NCBI GenBank assembly: GCA_964247055.1
Contig: OZ176053.1
Coordinates: 9,734,001 to 9,798,000 of the forward strand
Direction of reading: 5' to 3'
From: Paragordius varius
Taxonomy: Eukaryota; Nematomorpha
DNA: 64,000 nt
The translations under genes and the position numbers were made by a program. This document shows, piece by piece, positions 22,801 to 33,479 of this stretch. The first letter of the stretch is position 1, and each line of letters begins with the position of its first letter. The notes beneath the pieces were generated by a model that worked only from the letters and a program-made list of their open reading frames with translations, was not told the DNA's origin and did no database searches.

Positions 22801-24079
22801 TTGGTTCCTCAGAAAATGTTGGAGACATAGAGTTTTCATGGCGGATATCGTAGTTTTCGTGTGGATAATGGTAATCTTTGGTGTAAAATACATCTGGCGG
22901 AATTGATACATTATCATTATGCAAGGAATTATTATTGTAGGAAAGATATTGGCCCACATCATAATTATGTGTTAGTGGTAAAAACTTTTTATTCAATAAT
23001 TTGGTTTGCCCATTCTCATAACGATAAAAAGTCGCGGAAGATAAATTATTCATGTATCGACACAATAGTGCTTCGTAGTGGAATATGTTAAAGTAATGAC
23101 ATGCATTCGGTAAGTTATTGTATAAATATTGGTGATATTGATACTTTAAGGGAGAATCGATGATTTGAGAAGCGAATTTCTCGCGTTTTTGGTCTAAATT
23201 TTTGGAATTTGATGTCGAGCACGATTCCGTAAAATTTGGGGCTAATTTGCCATTATTCCCTTTTTGTTTGTGTTGCCTTTGTTGTTGTCGGTTAGAAGTA
23301 AAATATTTGGTAAATAATATTTTTTTGTCGTTTGCAAGAAGCGAAACATTAGCAGAGAAATGTGATTGATTTTTACAAAATGTCCTTGCTTTTAATTGAT
23401 TAAAATAACTTAAATTATTTAAATTACAATTACAAATGTTAATGTTATGATTAGTATAACACTGTTTATTATTATTTTCGTTTTCATTAGTTTTTGTTAT
23501 GTGTCCAATGACAATGGCATGGTCACCATTTCTATCCATTGTCGTGTTGTTTGAATTAACAAAAGTGTTTAGTAATACCTTTCTTTTATTGCTAATTAAT
23601 ATATTACCACTTCTTGTATGATTTGCATTGCTTTTAGCAAACGAGAAAATATTTTTTGCATTTGTGTTGTGTGAATGTTGTAGCGATTGCTTTAATTTTT
23701 TCCCCATGTGCTGTGAAGAAATGTGATAGTGATGATGAGGAGGGTCGTTCTGTTTTCTACCCATTTTCTTCCGTGTTTGACATATACATTTTATGAGATT
23801 GTCTGCGCCACCTTTCCTCCAATATTTTTTGTGTTTGCGACACCCACAACAACAATTTAAAGACTCAGATATTTGTGACTTATTTTTATTGCACTTTATG
23901 CAAACCTGTGTCAGTTTGTTATCCCAAGTATTTGTATCAGGTTTTACAATATTTCCATGGGTGTTTTGAACAAGATCTTCTGATGATTTCGATGTGATTT
24001 TCACCATTTTATTCGGATCATTATTGTTTGATAACAGGAAAGATTTAACGACACCCAGTGCAAAGTTTGGTAATATCAT
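19768..24079 (-). CDS. SPSB: SPRY domain and SOCS-box protein (SPSB/gustavus family), two exons
   Basis: Substrate adaptor of Elongin BC-Cullin ubiquitin ligases: the SPRY domain recognises substrates and the SOCS box binds Elongin C. Exons on the minus strand: 24079-21748 and 19895-19768, joined in phase 1, giving about 819 residues. SPRY spans about 435-777 with family signatures TDAIRGAHGVTRGLHIWKIT, RGTHPIIGV, LVGSDSNSWGLD, DSFYMVLDMFNGTLGF and LYPIASAVWGHCEIGLEYVN. The SOCS box is in the second exon. Vertebrate SPSB proteins are about 265-285 residues, so this one is three times longer: about 430 extra N-terminal residues, and insertions within SPRY (about 586-690 and 730-755). The first ATG of the frame is taken as the start; upstream sequence is AT-rich and shows no obvious further exon. 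Confidence 0.9.
20466..21581. mobile_element. Foldback element in the SPSB intron (family F1, copy A)
   Basis: Long inverted repeats of about 400-500 bp arranged around about 21.0 kb. Example of paired blocks: AAACGGGCTAGTTCTTTTAA (about 20725) and its inverse TTAAAAGAACTAGCCCGTTT (about 21299). Outer ends AAAATATATTCCGATAGAAA and inverse. Imperfect pairing indicates age. No coding sequence: the short open frame at 21390-21707 is mostly arm sequence. It fills most of the 1.85-kb intron. Related copies: 52757-55091 and 61868-62960. Confidence 0.8.
21748..24079 (-). CDS. SPSB: SPSB exon 1: N-terminal extension and SPRY domain
   Basis: 777 complete codons plus one base. Residues 1-430 have no counterpart in known SPSB proteins. 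They contain a Cys cluster (residues 60-100: CIKCNK, LNCCCGC, LIKCICQ) and long Asn/His/Lys-rich stretches. SPRY begins around residue 435. Donor GAAG|GTATAC lies immediately after VNGFE; open frame beyond it to 21710 is intron read-through. Confidence 0.9.
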
Positions 24080-26118
24080 AATGAAAAATTTCTTGATGGT
24101 TATACTGATATTCTTAGAATAAAAGAGAAATTTTCCAATTTCTTAGAGAGCACAGTTCTATAAAAAATGGTTAATTCACATATAAACTCAATTAAATATG
24201 TTTACAAATGAATTAAATATAATTGATGCATTAAATAAAATATTAAGAATCAAAAAAAATCACAACCGGTTCCAACTTGATACGATTTAATGTGAAAAAT
24301 GTTAATTTAACTATGTCATTTGTTTCGCACATATTTACTTATGCAATAATTATTAAAATAAATTGACCCCCTAAGGTAGATATAAGTAAATAGTTGCGAT
24401 AAAAATTTTGATCAATATTTTTTTAATAATAATATTATAATATTACCTGTTAAAATATTTTTTTGAAGAATGGAATATTTGTTGCAATAAAATTTGATTT
24501 TAACTCACGAGATTTATGTTATTAACCATCAAATTACAGATATATGTTTGTATAATGTTTGATAAAATGTTGATAAGGTTAAATTTCCCGGGTAAAACCA
24601 AGTTATATTTTATGAACGGAAAGTAACAAACAAACGTGCGTGAACATTTTTTGACATTTTATATACTTAAATTTTTTGGCAAAAGTGGCCAAATATTTAA
24701 CAAGAGTCCACTAAAATTACGTAAATATTCAGATAAATATTTTGGAATAGCAGTCCTTTTTGCAGTTTATTATCTGTCTCTCTCCCTCTCTATAAAGAAT
24801 TATCAATTTAAACAATTTTGCTTTACAAATAGTTTATAGTAGTATTTTTACATATGCGTCTGTACTATAGTTGTTATGTTAAGTTATGTTTACATTTTAA
24901 CAGTTAACTTAAGTAAAAAGTTTTATCTAAAGAAGAAAACAAATTTAAAACAGAGCGCATGTATTTAAGGCCAAAATATTGCTTTCGTCATTACTGTCCA
25001 ATACTTAATTTTAGTGCATGCGTGACATTTTCCCTCGTGTATTAGCTTGTAGAAAATATGCGAAATTTATAAAATAAAAAAGTTTTGGTTTATTGGAAAA
25101 AATGGTAATTTTATTATCATATATCATCATGTATGACGCAAATACCTGTAATGTGCACATCAAATATTTATAATTATATCAAAATTTGTGATTTTATCAT
25201 TTAAAAATATGCTAATATCATGTGATAAGATAATTGCTAAAATATACTGTGCCAAATCAATAAAAAAATTTACCATGTTTAAAATCCGAAATATTAAAAA
25301 ATTATGAAATACAGAAATTAACCTTTAGAATACAAGAATGTGTGGATAATTTTTCAGGGTTACCGATAATTTTTGCAACAAATATGCCTGATAATGATAA
25401 ATTTTTTTGACTTATAACCAAAATCTATATATTTATAAAATCAAATATTATATTTAAGTCATTTCATATTTTTAATCTAAAGAAATTAATCTTTCCACCC
25501 ATTTTAAAAAGGAGTAATAGCGTTTTTAACTTTTTTTATTTATCATGATATATACAAATGTTTACTTTTTATTATAAATTATTATTGTAAAATATAGAAA
25601 AATGTCATCATTCAACTTTTTATAAAAATATGCATTTAACTCTTAAAATATATTAATATATTTTCAAGATCAACATTTGATATATAAAAAAAGGTGTTAC
25701 AATCGCATGAATAAATTAAATGGGTTGATGTGATGCAATTTTAACTATCATTATTAAGCCCATAATTTTTATAACAATTTTTATTATTTAAAGAGGGTGG
25801 TTAAATTATATATTTATAGAAGATATAATTAAATTATGATATTAAATAAAATATTTTAAAATTAATTTTTATTGTTTAAAATATGATTAACATTAATAGT
25901 GTAAATGTTGTTGATCATAGATTCAAAAAAATTGAACATAGCCATATCAATGTTTGTAATGTCAATAATGGGAAAAAACTGCGAGTGCAGTAGTCTAAAA
26001 TTTTATACTAAAGCTCATAATATTAAAATATCGGATATGACCGTTCCTCACATTCAAATACTATAACTGATCATAAAGGTTTTGAATATTGTTTATATGG
26101 CTAAAAAATAAAGTTAAT
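24080..26118. other. Upstream region of SPSB, no gene seen
   Basis: AT-rich, no coding signal. A GA/CT-rich motif at 24772-24795 reads, on the gene strand, TTTATAGAGAGGGAGAGAGA followed by CAG; it lies about 700 bp upstream of the SPSB start codon and resembles a motif upstream of SKI. Otherwise nothing recognised. Confidence 0.5.
24774..24795 (-). promoter_or_regulatory. Possible GA-rich promoter element of SPSB
   Basis: On the minus strand: TATAGAGAGGGAGAGAGACA. GAGA-type runs are common core or proximal promoter elements in animals. Position about 695 bp upstream of the start codon. Inference from motif and from the similar run upstream of SKI at 50692-50710. Confidence 0.25.
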
Positions 26119-27246
26119 GTGTCATAAACTTTACCGGTTTTTGGTAAAAAACACAAAACTTTATAAGTAAATGAATAAATTAATATATTTTCCATAGATT
26201 TCTACACATTTCGCCCATCTCCCCTTTCATATATATATATATATATGTGTGTGTACCACACCAGAAAAATTGATTATTTTTGCGTGAAAGCATTTATCTA
26301 GCCATTTTGACATGCTTTTGAAAGAGCTGCTCTGCGCGCGTGTTCAATTTATGCAAAGTGATAATAATCAGACAGCTGGCCAGGAGAGTAAAGCGGGCGC
26401 GGAAGAATTTTTCCGCGATTTCAAGAAATTTTTTGCTGATTTTGCGATCTGAGATGGAGCATTATCATGTAGCATGCCATGCCATATCTTCTGGCACATC
26501 CGGGTAGTTTAATCCACAGTTTTAATTTATAATTTGTGGGAAACAGCGTTGTCTATTCCCGGTTTCACAGCGTTTAAAAGCTTATAATATCGCTCTGATC
26601 CGAATAAAGAGCCTTCTTGCCAAAGCGATTTAGCCCGTGTGATAAACCTTGACAAGGTGAAAGCCACATTTTTACATGACCCATCACATTTCGATGGAAA
26701 AATGATTCCTTTCGTGGCGTTGCAGCAAGATTTGATAGCAATCTTCGATTTGACCTTCTTCAAACGTGGACCGTAACATTGGTCTTTTCCTTTGTTCGTT
26801 GACGTCTAATTTTTTTTGTGATACAAGTAATATTATTGCCGATTGCCGGTGAGTTTGAGTCGAGTCATCATCCAATAACTCTTTCATTAGATCGTTTTGC
26901 AATTGTGACCAGGTCCCCCACTATATTTAAGATCAAAATTCCAACTTAAATTTTTAAAATCATGTTTCACAAATATAATTGATAGAGAATGTTCACGATA
27001 GGTTTCTACAAGCAAACGATGACACGCCTTTTTCTTCTGATGGAGTAAGAAAAGCAATGCGTGCCATGTTTTTTCAGGCACAAGATTCGACATAATTACT
27101 GAATGATAAAAACAACAATTTTGGCGGACTCATGTGGTTTGTCCTTTTATTTAAAATATGCAAAATGGTGTATTAACTTAATCGTCTGCGTACTTTAATT
27201 GAGGACTTTTATTAGTTTCACTAATAAATACTTATGACTACACCTG
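26119..27246 (-). mobile_element. mariner DNA transposon, dead, second copy
   Basis: Ends GTCATAAACTTTACCGG and AATACTTATGACTACACC, inverse to each other. Minus-strand transposase pieces: N-terminus MSNLVPEKTWHALLFLLHQK and CHRLLVETYREHSL (27093-26990), then LLDDDSTQTHRQSA and EDCYQILLQRHERNHF (26902-26690). These match the mariner start MSN-FVP, the HTH segment and the linker DEDSTQTQ. The pieces lie in different frames and stops interrupt them, so it is inactive. A short (AT)n(GT)n microsatellite has grown at about 26229-26255. Same orientation as the copy at 12.5 kb. Confidence 0.9.
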
Positions 27247-28056
27247 GTAGTGCCTTTCAGCGATTAGACCACGTAGATTTTTGAAAAATATTAATACCAA
27301 ATAATATTGGTTCATGTGTAACTATGATTATATGGTTATTTAAATTTATTTACTGATTAACAAAAAATTCTACAGGATATTTGGGTAATTTTGGGCCACA
27401 CAAATTATTTTAGAATGAGTTAATTTGGTTATTGGTATAGGATTACCAACCATGAAATTTTAGGAGGCCTCTTTTGCGTTTGTACAATATTTTTCTCTAA
27501 AGATTAATAAATATGACCTTTATATATTTAATAGTGACTGTAAGATTTATCAATCATGGTCAATGGCCATAAATGATTAATTTAAGTTTATCATTTATTG
27601 AAAACTAACTTTTAATTAAATTTAAAAGGAGTACAAAGACAAATAGAAGTTTTGGAGCCTGAGGCTAATTAAGTTATATGATTATAATTTTCGTTTTTGA
27701 CTAAGTCACAACGGACCAGACAGGCAATGTTAAAATAGTATAACCCTCCAAAGAAACAAGCTTATGAAAAAATAGAGTTAATGTAAATTATCCATATCTA
27801 GCATATATATATATATATATATATATTGCATAGATTCACTTCTTAACGCCCATCCCATTCTAATGTCAGAATATAAATTTATAATAAATCGATCAATTTT
27901 AAATGAAAAAACCAGATCCGATTTTTTTTAAAAAATCCCATTTTGCCAAATATAAAAATTTAGGTATTCATTTATTGAATTTGTTATCTTTGAATTCAAA
28001 AGGCCTAAAATTTTAGATAAGTGTTTAATTGTTGAATTGATTGTTGATATTACACA
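27247..28056. other. Intergenic upstream of the CatSper-like gene
   Basis: AT-rich with an (AT)n tract at about 27802-27825. A TGA stop stands three codons before the CatSper start codon in the same frame. No promoter motif stands out. Confidence 0.5.
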
Positions 28057-28965
28057 ATGTTTATAATAAGCGCTGAATCAAAAATCTTTTCACGCATAAT
28101 CTACATTGTATTATTGCTAAATTTGATCGCGCAACTATTAGAATCTTTTCCGGGCACGAAACTTGGTTATTATATATGCTATTCCCAATATGTATTTCTT
28201 CTATTTTACATATGTGAGATAGTGGTAAAAATTAGTGTTAATGGGAAATCATTTTTCAAGGAATCATTTAACATAATTGATTTTGTTGTTATAACATTAA
28301 ATTTTGTACGATTTTTCTTTGTCGTCGAAAATATGCCAAAAATTTGTGATAATCCGTTAAACAATCATCTTACTTTGCATTCAAGTGCCATGGATATAAC
28401 TTTACACATTTTAGAAATTTGTCCTAGCCTTATTATAATTCGTCTGGCTAGATATTTAAAAACTTTAAGAATAGTTGCACACGTTTGCCTAAGATCATTG
28501 CGATCTCTAGGTGCTATATTGGCCCTTGTGTGCATATTTATTTACGTGTTTGCCGTAATTGGGGTTAGTTTATTTCAACATAAGAATGAACACTTTGGCG
28601 ATCTCTTTATGTCAGCTTTTACCATATTTGAAATATTAACGCTGGATGATTGGTTTGAGGAATATGCAACTTTATCAGATGATTCAACCAATTGGCCCAT
28701 TATTTTCTTTATTATAACGTGCATTATCATTGAATATTTTATCCTGTTTAATCTTTTCATTGCTGTGCTTGCGGATAATTTTCAATATGCCATGACAATA
28801 GCTTTGGAGGAAAGAGATAAAGTGGAAATGGAAAAGCTAATAAAGGAAGAAGAAACCCTAAATAAGTATATGGAAGATATTAGCGCAAATAGCCCATCCA
28901 CACAATCACCCAATGCGCTATCAAACGAACATCAAAAATTAGGTTTGTTTTATGACGATACATAG
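28057..28965 (+). CDS. CATSPER: CatSper-type sperm cation channel subunit, single exon
   Basis: 302 residues, one 6TM voltage-gated channel domain. S1 about 12-29, S2 41-59, S3 70-90, S4 125-150 (RLARYLKTLRIVAHVCLRSL, with regularly spaced basic residues), S5 152-173, pore 180-205, S6 213-240, then a short coiled coil (245-275) and a Ser/Asn tail. The selectivity filter TLDDW (195-199) has the T-x-D-x-W signature of CatSper pores, and S6 ends LFIAVLADNFQYA, most like CatSper1. CatSper channels are heterotetramers of four such subunits carrying calcium into the sperm flagellum. The N-terminus is very short: S1 starts at residue 12, without the long His-rich tail of vertebrate CatSper1. Intronless, unlike its neighbours, so a retrocopy or a missed 5' exon is possible; an in-frame TGA lies just upstream of the ATG. 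Confidence 0.85.
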   Translation: MFIISAESKIFSRIIYIVLLLNLIAQLLESFPGTKLGYYICYSQYVFLLFYICEIVVKISVNGKSFFKESFNIIDFVVITLNFVRFFFVVENMPKICDNPLNNHLTLHSSAMDITLHILEICPSLIIIRLARYLKTLRIVAHVCLRSLRSLGAILALVCIFIYVFAVIGVSLFQHKNEHFGDLFMSAFTIFEILTLDDWFEEYATLSDDSTNWPIIFFIITCIIIEYFILFNLFIAVLADNFQYAMTIALEERDKVEMEKLIKEEETLNKYMEDISANSPSTQSPNALSNEHQKLGLFYDDT

Positions 28966-30224
28966 ATGTTAGAGATGCATCCGTTTCTAATATAATTTCA
29001 AAAAATAAAATGTAAGCAAAGCTTTGATAAAGCCCATGCAAAATACCGCATACACAGTCCATTGTAATCTATGGATTGCCTCAAAACGAACCCTACTCTT
29101 TAATTTAAATATAAGGTTTGAAGTAAAAATAATCAGTGGCAAAAATGTTTTTGGAGAGGGGCAACCTATTTTATACATCTATTTAAATTTGTATGACACA
29201 CTAGCGGCTTTTTGCATTAAAGTAACAGGGTTCTTAGTCTAAAAGTTAAATAATAGGAGGTTTTATAAAAGATATGAAAAACATTATTTATACCAAGGCT
29301 GTCTAATACACGGCTTGTAAAAATAGAACATAACTTAAAATATTCTATAATCTGCAAAAATATTCAATTAACACAATTTAGAAATTAATTAATTAATCCT
29401 TTTTCCTACAAAATTTTTTTGAGTTTGCTTAAATTATAGCAAGATCATTGGGTGTACGTTAAAATGTAAAAGTTATTAGGCCGTTGGATATTCATTAGGA
29501 ATTTCACAAATAACTATCGGTTCTTCGAGCGAATATAATGAATAAGTAGGGAATTAAATAATTATTATAATGTTTTTACAGTCTTATGATGAAATCTAAT
29601 AAATTTTTAATGATGCTTATTTATTTAAAAGCGAAAGACGGATTTTTTGTGTATGCGGCCCACGAAATCATTTATATTGGGCACCCCTCGTTTAAGTTAT
29701 TGAATATAATTTATACCAAAAATATTTTGGAACTTCAAATATCTATAAATTAAAACAAATTTAATCTTAAGACATTTACCTAAGAATACTATTGACCCCG
29801 ACTGTCGCACTGTTATAAACAATAATAAAAAAATACTGAATATTTCCCTAAATAAATTTTAAATCCTTATTTTTTGATATAAAATTAAAATCCGTTGCCG
29901 CTTTAACTATGGCGCCCGGTGCATCAACCTACCCTTTGCTATGCCACTCTCTGTTATTACCAAATTTTTTTTAACCTTTGACAAAATATTTTAATATAAA
30001 CATAATTTACAATTTTAGCATTGATGACAATATAATATTGTTAAGGGTGAATGATTAATAATTTTGCTATGAAATCATATTCAAGATCGTTTAAACCTCT
30101 ACATTATATTCAGAGAAAAAATGCATAAAAATATGAGTAAAATAAACGTAGAATTTCATTTAATAATATATGTTATTTCTTGTTTAGAAATTGAATAAAA
30201 CTTTTAGGTTTAAAAAGGAAAGAT
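28966..30224. other. Intergenic with a hAT-like fragment
   Basis: Between about 29446 and 29692 is a sequence ending GGGCACCCC (inverse of a hAT CAGGGGTGCCC end) after GCGGCCCACG, sharing internal bases with the remnant at 3017-3345. The open frames around 28.9-29.2 kb are short and have no coding character. Confidence 0.5.
29446..29692. mobile_element. hAT-like remnant, second copy
   Basis: Shares 'ttttacagtcttatg' and the following TAATAAA-TTTT spacing with the 3.0-3.35 kb remnant, then GCGGCCCACG and GGGCACCCC at the right end. The left end is unclear; the start is approximate. Confidence 0.45.
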
Positions 30225-30359
30225 ATGGACACAACCATTGCCAAAGAGAACAAAATTTCCAATGAGGATATATTAAAAAAATTAAATACGGAAAGCCAAT
30301 GTTTATTAAGAAAACTACAGGTTGTGGACGATATTGTAAATATTGCCACCAATAAATAA
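30225..30359 (+). CDS. Small coiled-coil ORF or last exon, unrecognised
   Basis: 44 codons from ATG to TAA: MDTTIAKENKISNEDILKKL, then LLRKLQVVDDIVNIATNK. The sequence is heptad-like and soluble. A possible acceptor 'acttttag' lies at about 30207 and the frame stays open back to it, so this could be the last exon of a plus-strand gene converging on CHCHD2/10 (90 bp apart). I could not find upstream exons, and 44 codons can occur by chance in such DNA. Confidence 0.3.
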   Translation: MDTTIAKENKISNEDILKKLNTESQCLLRKLQVVDDIVNIATNK

Positions 30360-30448
30360 TGTCTAATGCATTAAAATTGTAAATAACATGCTAGAAGATA
30401 TCCCAATTTATTTAATCACGCAATAAATGTTTAGAACCATTAATTAAA

Positions 30449-30910
30449 TTATAATTCTTCGTTTGTCGGTCTAAGACAACTATTCATAGCATGTTGAAAT
30501 GATTGACACGAATTAAGGTCGTAGCGATTTGCACATTCCATAAAACGCTTTATTTCATAGTGACAACCTTCCTGCATTCCAGAATTATTATAATCTTGAG
30601 TTGTGGATGCCAAGGGTGCAGCAACTTCAGCAGGAGCTTGGTTTCCGCCTCCTCCCATCAACATTCCACCTAAAGCATGCCCCTAAAACATTATATATGT
30701 ATTTTTACCACAGTCGATCCGATAGCGACGCCAGCCGCAGTAGATGCCATGTTAGCCATTAACCCGGGTTGCTTGGTTTGAGCCGGAGCGGGAACAGGCA
30801 TCGTTTGTTGGACAGGTCTACGCATTGGAACCGAAGACATAGGTCTAGCATTAGATCTAAAATGGATAATAAGCAATTATATACCTTCCTCCAGCACTTC
30901 GTCGAGGCAT
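30449..30910 (-). CDS. CHCHD2: CHCHD2/CHCHD10 homologue, three exons with 26- and 28-nt introns
   Basis: Small twin-CX9C protein of the mitochondrial intermembrane space, in animals linked to cristae organisation and to cytochrome oxidase expression. Exons on the minus strand: 30910-30885, 30856-30709, 30682-30449; 135 residues (human CHCHD2 151, CHCHD10 142). Start MPRRSAGGRSNARPM is a basic N-terminus; GVAIGSTVGHALGGML is the conserved Gly-rich segment (human GVAVGSAVGHTLG). The CHCH domain CHYEIKRFMEC and CQSFQHAMNSC has two exact C-x9-C pairs. The joins are fixed by homology: the second intron falls between GSTV and GHAL. Introns 30857-30884 (28 nt) and 30683-30708 (26 nt) have GT and TTTTAG ends. 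The start codon lies 87 bp from the left end of the 6.5-kb transposon, which must sit in or near its promoter. Confidence 0.93.
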
Positions 30911-30996
30911 TGCGATAGATAAGTACTTTTATACAAATTAGACAAATAAATATATTAAATTTATCAATGCGAAAACGAAAACCTTTCTATACCACT

Positions 30997-31533
30997 CACT
31001 GTGCAACAAAATATGGGGTCAATTTTCTGGACTCAATTTTCTAAATATTTTCTGATTCCTTATAGTATTGTGATCAGATTTGCGTAAAAAATTTTTGTAC
31101 TTACCCAGATCGTTTTCGAGATATGGGACTTTTTCCATATTTGGACATATCCAAAATTTTCTTGTTTGTAAATATTTTTCGCTATGTAAACAAATAATAT
31201 GTGGCTTACATAAGTATTTTTACGAGAAATTATCATTTTATCTTCAAAATAAAAAAAAAATTTACGCAAAATATCCAATACTTTTTGTTTTAGGGGGCAA
31301 AAACCCTCAAAAATTGGGTAACTTAACATTTTTTCACACAAATATTTTTTATCAATTTATTAAAACAAAACAAATTTTATTATATGTTCTTGGATGTTAA
31401 TAATGTTTGTTCAAATATAAATATCACTTTGTAATAGTTTTGTGGACTTTTATTTTTAAAAATAAATTTAATTTTTACAGCTTTTTGTTGCTTTTTTATG
31501 TAAAAAATGATTTAATTTTAATCAGCTGCATAT
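30997..31533. repeat. Left terminal inverted repeat of the 6.5-kb element
   Basis: Pairs with 36940-37464. Marker blocks: GATATGGGACTTTTTCCATA and TTATATGTTCTTGGATGTTA. Open frames read here on both strands are arm sequence and recur in the other arm; they are not genes. Confidence 0.88.
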
Positions 31534-31661
31534 AATATATTCTTTATTTCATATGATATTTTTAAATATTTCCCACACTTAAATATACTCCATATCAGTT
31601 TTTTCATCAAGAAATATTATTATATACCCAAAATGTACAAAAAATATAATTATTACCCAAG

Positions 31662-31693
<32 letters not shown>

Positions 31694-31904
31694 ATTTTAA
31701 GATAGATAAAAATATTGTTTGCCATATATGTGGACAATACACAAAAAAACTAATAGTATAAACATTACCACTTACATAAAAAACTATTTTTTTATATTAT
31801 GGCGAACCTAGATTTGGGCCCCGAACACCGTATTTCGGACATGTAGCATTAGTTTAGGAGCATAGTACCACAAAACCGGACCTGGACTCCCTTGGGGTAT
31901 CCCT

Positions 31905-32246
31905 ATGTGGCGAGAGCCAAAATCTAATTCTGAATGTTTTTGTGCAGTTCCAAAACCATTTCTTATTAACATTACCAAAAAAAACAAAAAACCTATCGAA
32001 TATCCAAACTTTTCCTGTGCAATTCGTCCTGTTTATTATTCCATTGACCTTCCCGTACCGTCATCTCCAACCATTCATATCGATTTATTTGATATGATGG
32101 ATGATACTGATTTGGAATTTTATCATCAAGATATAAAGGACACTAATAAATTAAGTGGCACTGAGGTGATATCCCTAATCAAAAAATTGCATCTCAAAAC
32201 GGTATTTTTAGAAAACCCTTCGAAAAAACCTATCGAAACAATATAA
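31905..32246 (+). CDS. Truncated member of a repetitive 'WREP / SAIRPVPH' protein family, cargo of the element
   Basis: Open frame of 113 codons; the related sequence starts slightly earlier in the same frame (GIPMWREPK). It reads MWREPKSNSECFCA, then KPIEYPNFSCAIRPVYYS and DLPVPSS, and ends SGTEVISLIKKLHLKT. From memory this matches uncharacterised multi-copy proteins of arthropod and cnidarian genomes with W-R-E-P, C-Y-F-C, Y-P-N, S-A-I-R-P-V-P-H and L-P-V-P motifs, followed by a segment like LNDLVRDLxLxKxxAELL. I cannot name a domain entry. The copy is shortened: the CYFC pair is CFC and the end stops early. Function unknown; probably mobile-element baggage. Confidence 0.5.
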   Translation: MWREPKSNSECFCAVPKPFLINITKKNKKPIEYPNFSCAIRPVYYSIDLPVPSSPTIHIDLFDMMDDTDLEFYHQDIKDTNKLSGTEVISLIKKLHLKTVFLENPSKKPIETI

Positions 32247-32829
32247 ATTTAATTTGCGATTATATATATATGAATAAATAAATTATTATTTTATTTTTTC
32301 ACCTAATTTACTTTATATAAAGTCTAGATTAGATTATCCGTGTCTTAACATCTGTACACCAAAATATATTCTAAATATTCACTCTAATAACTGATTATAA
32401 TTTGGATTTGCATATAGTTTAATATATTATGATGAAATTATTTATTAATGGTATTATATTTTATTTAAACGTTTTTAATAAGATAAGGCATATCCAATTT
32501 TCTCTGCACAGTCGTCCATATTGAAAGCTAATCTATTAGCTGATGTGATATACAAATTGTTGCGATTGGGTACTTTGTCATGGTAATATAACTACCTGAT
32601 CGATATTTTGCTTTTATAAGAAATGAAAGAAATCAATAAAATACTTTTATATGGCAGACGTCAAAATCGAATTGGTAAATAATTTTAAATACTTGGGCGA
32701 TGTCATACATTGCTTAGGTAGAATAAACCAATCAGTTAAATATAGATCCCAACAGGCTGGGGTAAAATATCATTAACTTAAATTTATGTTTAAAAATAAA
32801 CACATATCAGCAAAAAACAAAGGTTTGAT

Positions 32830-33319
32830 TAGAGTTGTTGATAAGCGACAATAGTTTAAATTAAATGAAACGTTAACGACAAAAAACAATAATTACCGAA
32901 GAGACGATAACCCAAATAAAATTTATAAGAATATATGGTTAAAATTATTAAAAATATAATTTAGTATAGGAGGGTGCTTTCCTTTGATTTCCCTGTGGCA
33001 TACGTACTGTTCTAAACAAGTGAAATTTTATGGGTGATTACACTTTAATTAAAAAAGAATTCATTTCTGAGTATCGTAAAACTTCATCAGGGTAATAAGC
33101 TTCTTTAGATTGCACTCTTGACAAAGAGGGAATCATCCATATCCCTAAGTATATATATATAATGTATTTGATGGTATCAAGGTGTGTTCTTCTCTTATCC
33201 AAAAGGCAAAAGATTTTTCCGATTCAGAATTCAATTACAAATTTATATAAGAATCATTGTCCATTTCATATTATTTTAAAATATTTAAAAATGAAGCAAA
33301 CGAATCAACATATCTGACA
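32830..33319. repeat. Direct repeat, left copy
   Basis: About 490 bp, nearly identical to 36384-36889. Starts TAGAGTTGTTGATAAG and ends CATATCTGACA. The two copies flank the tandem array and lie inside the long-TIR element. No coding capacity. Contains a short (AT)n tract that differs in length between copies. Confidence 0.85.
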
Positions 33320-33479
33320 ACAATGACAATAACACGGGGTGCACCCCTTTGTACAATTGGTGAACCAATTGTCAGAGTACCTTGAGCTATATAAGTATTT
33401 TGGAAAAACCTTTTAAAACTTTTTCTGATAAAATTTTTATGATTGCAAATGTTTATATATATATATATATATATATATA

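Noticed and set aside
31060-31400. Open frames of about 93-106 codons on both strands in the left TIR and a 70-codon frame in the right TIR (37180-37392).
   Set aside because: They are the two arms of one inverted repeat; codons are AT-dominated and there is no recognisable protein.
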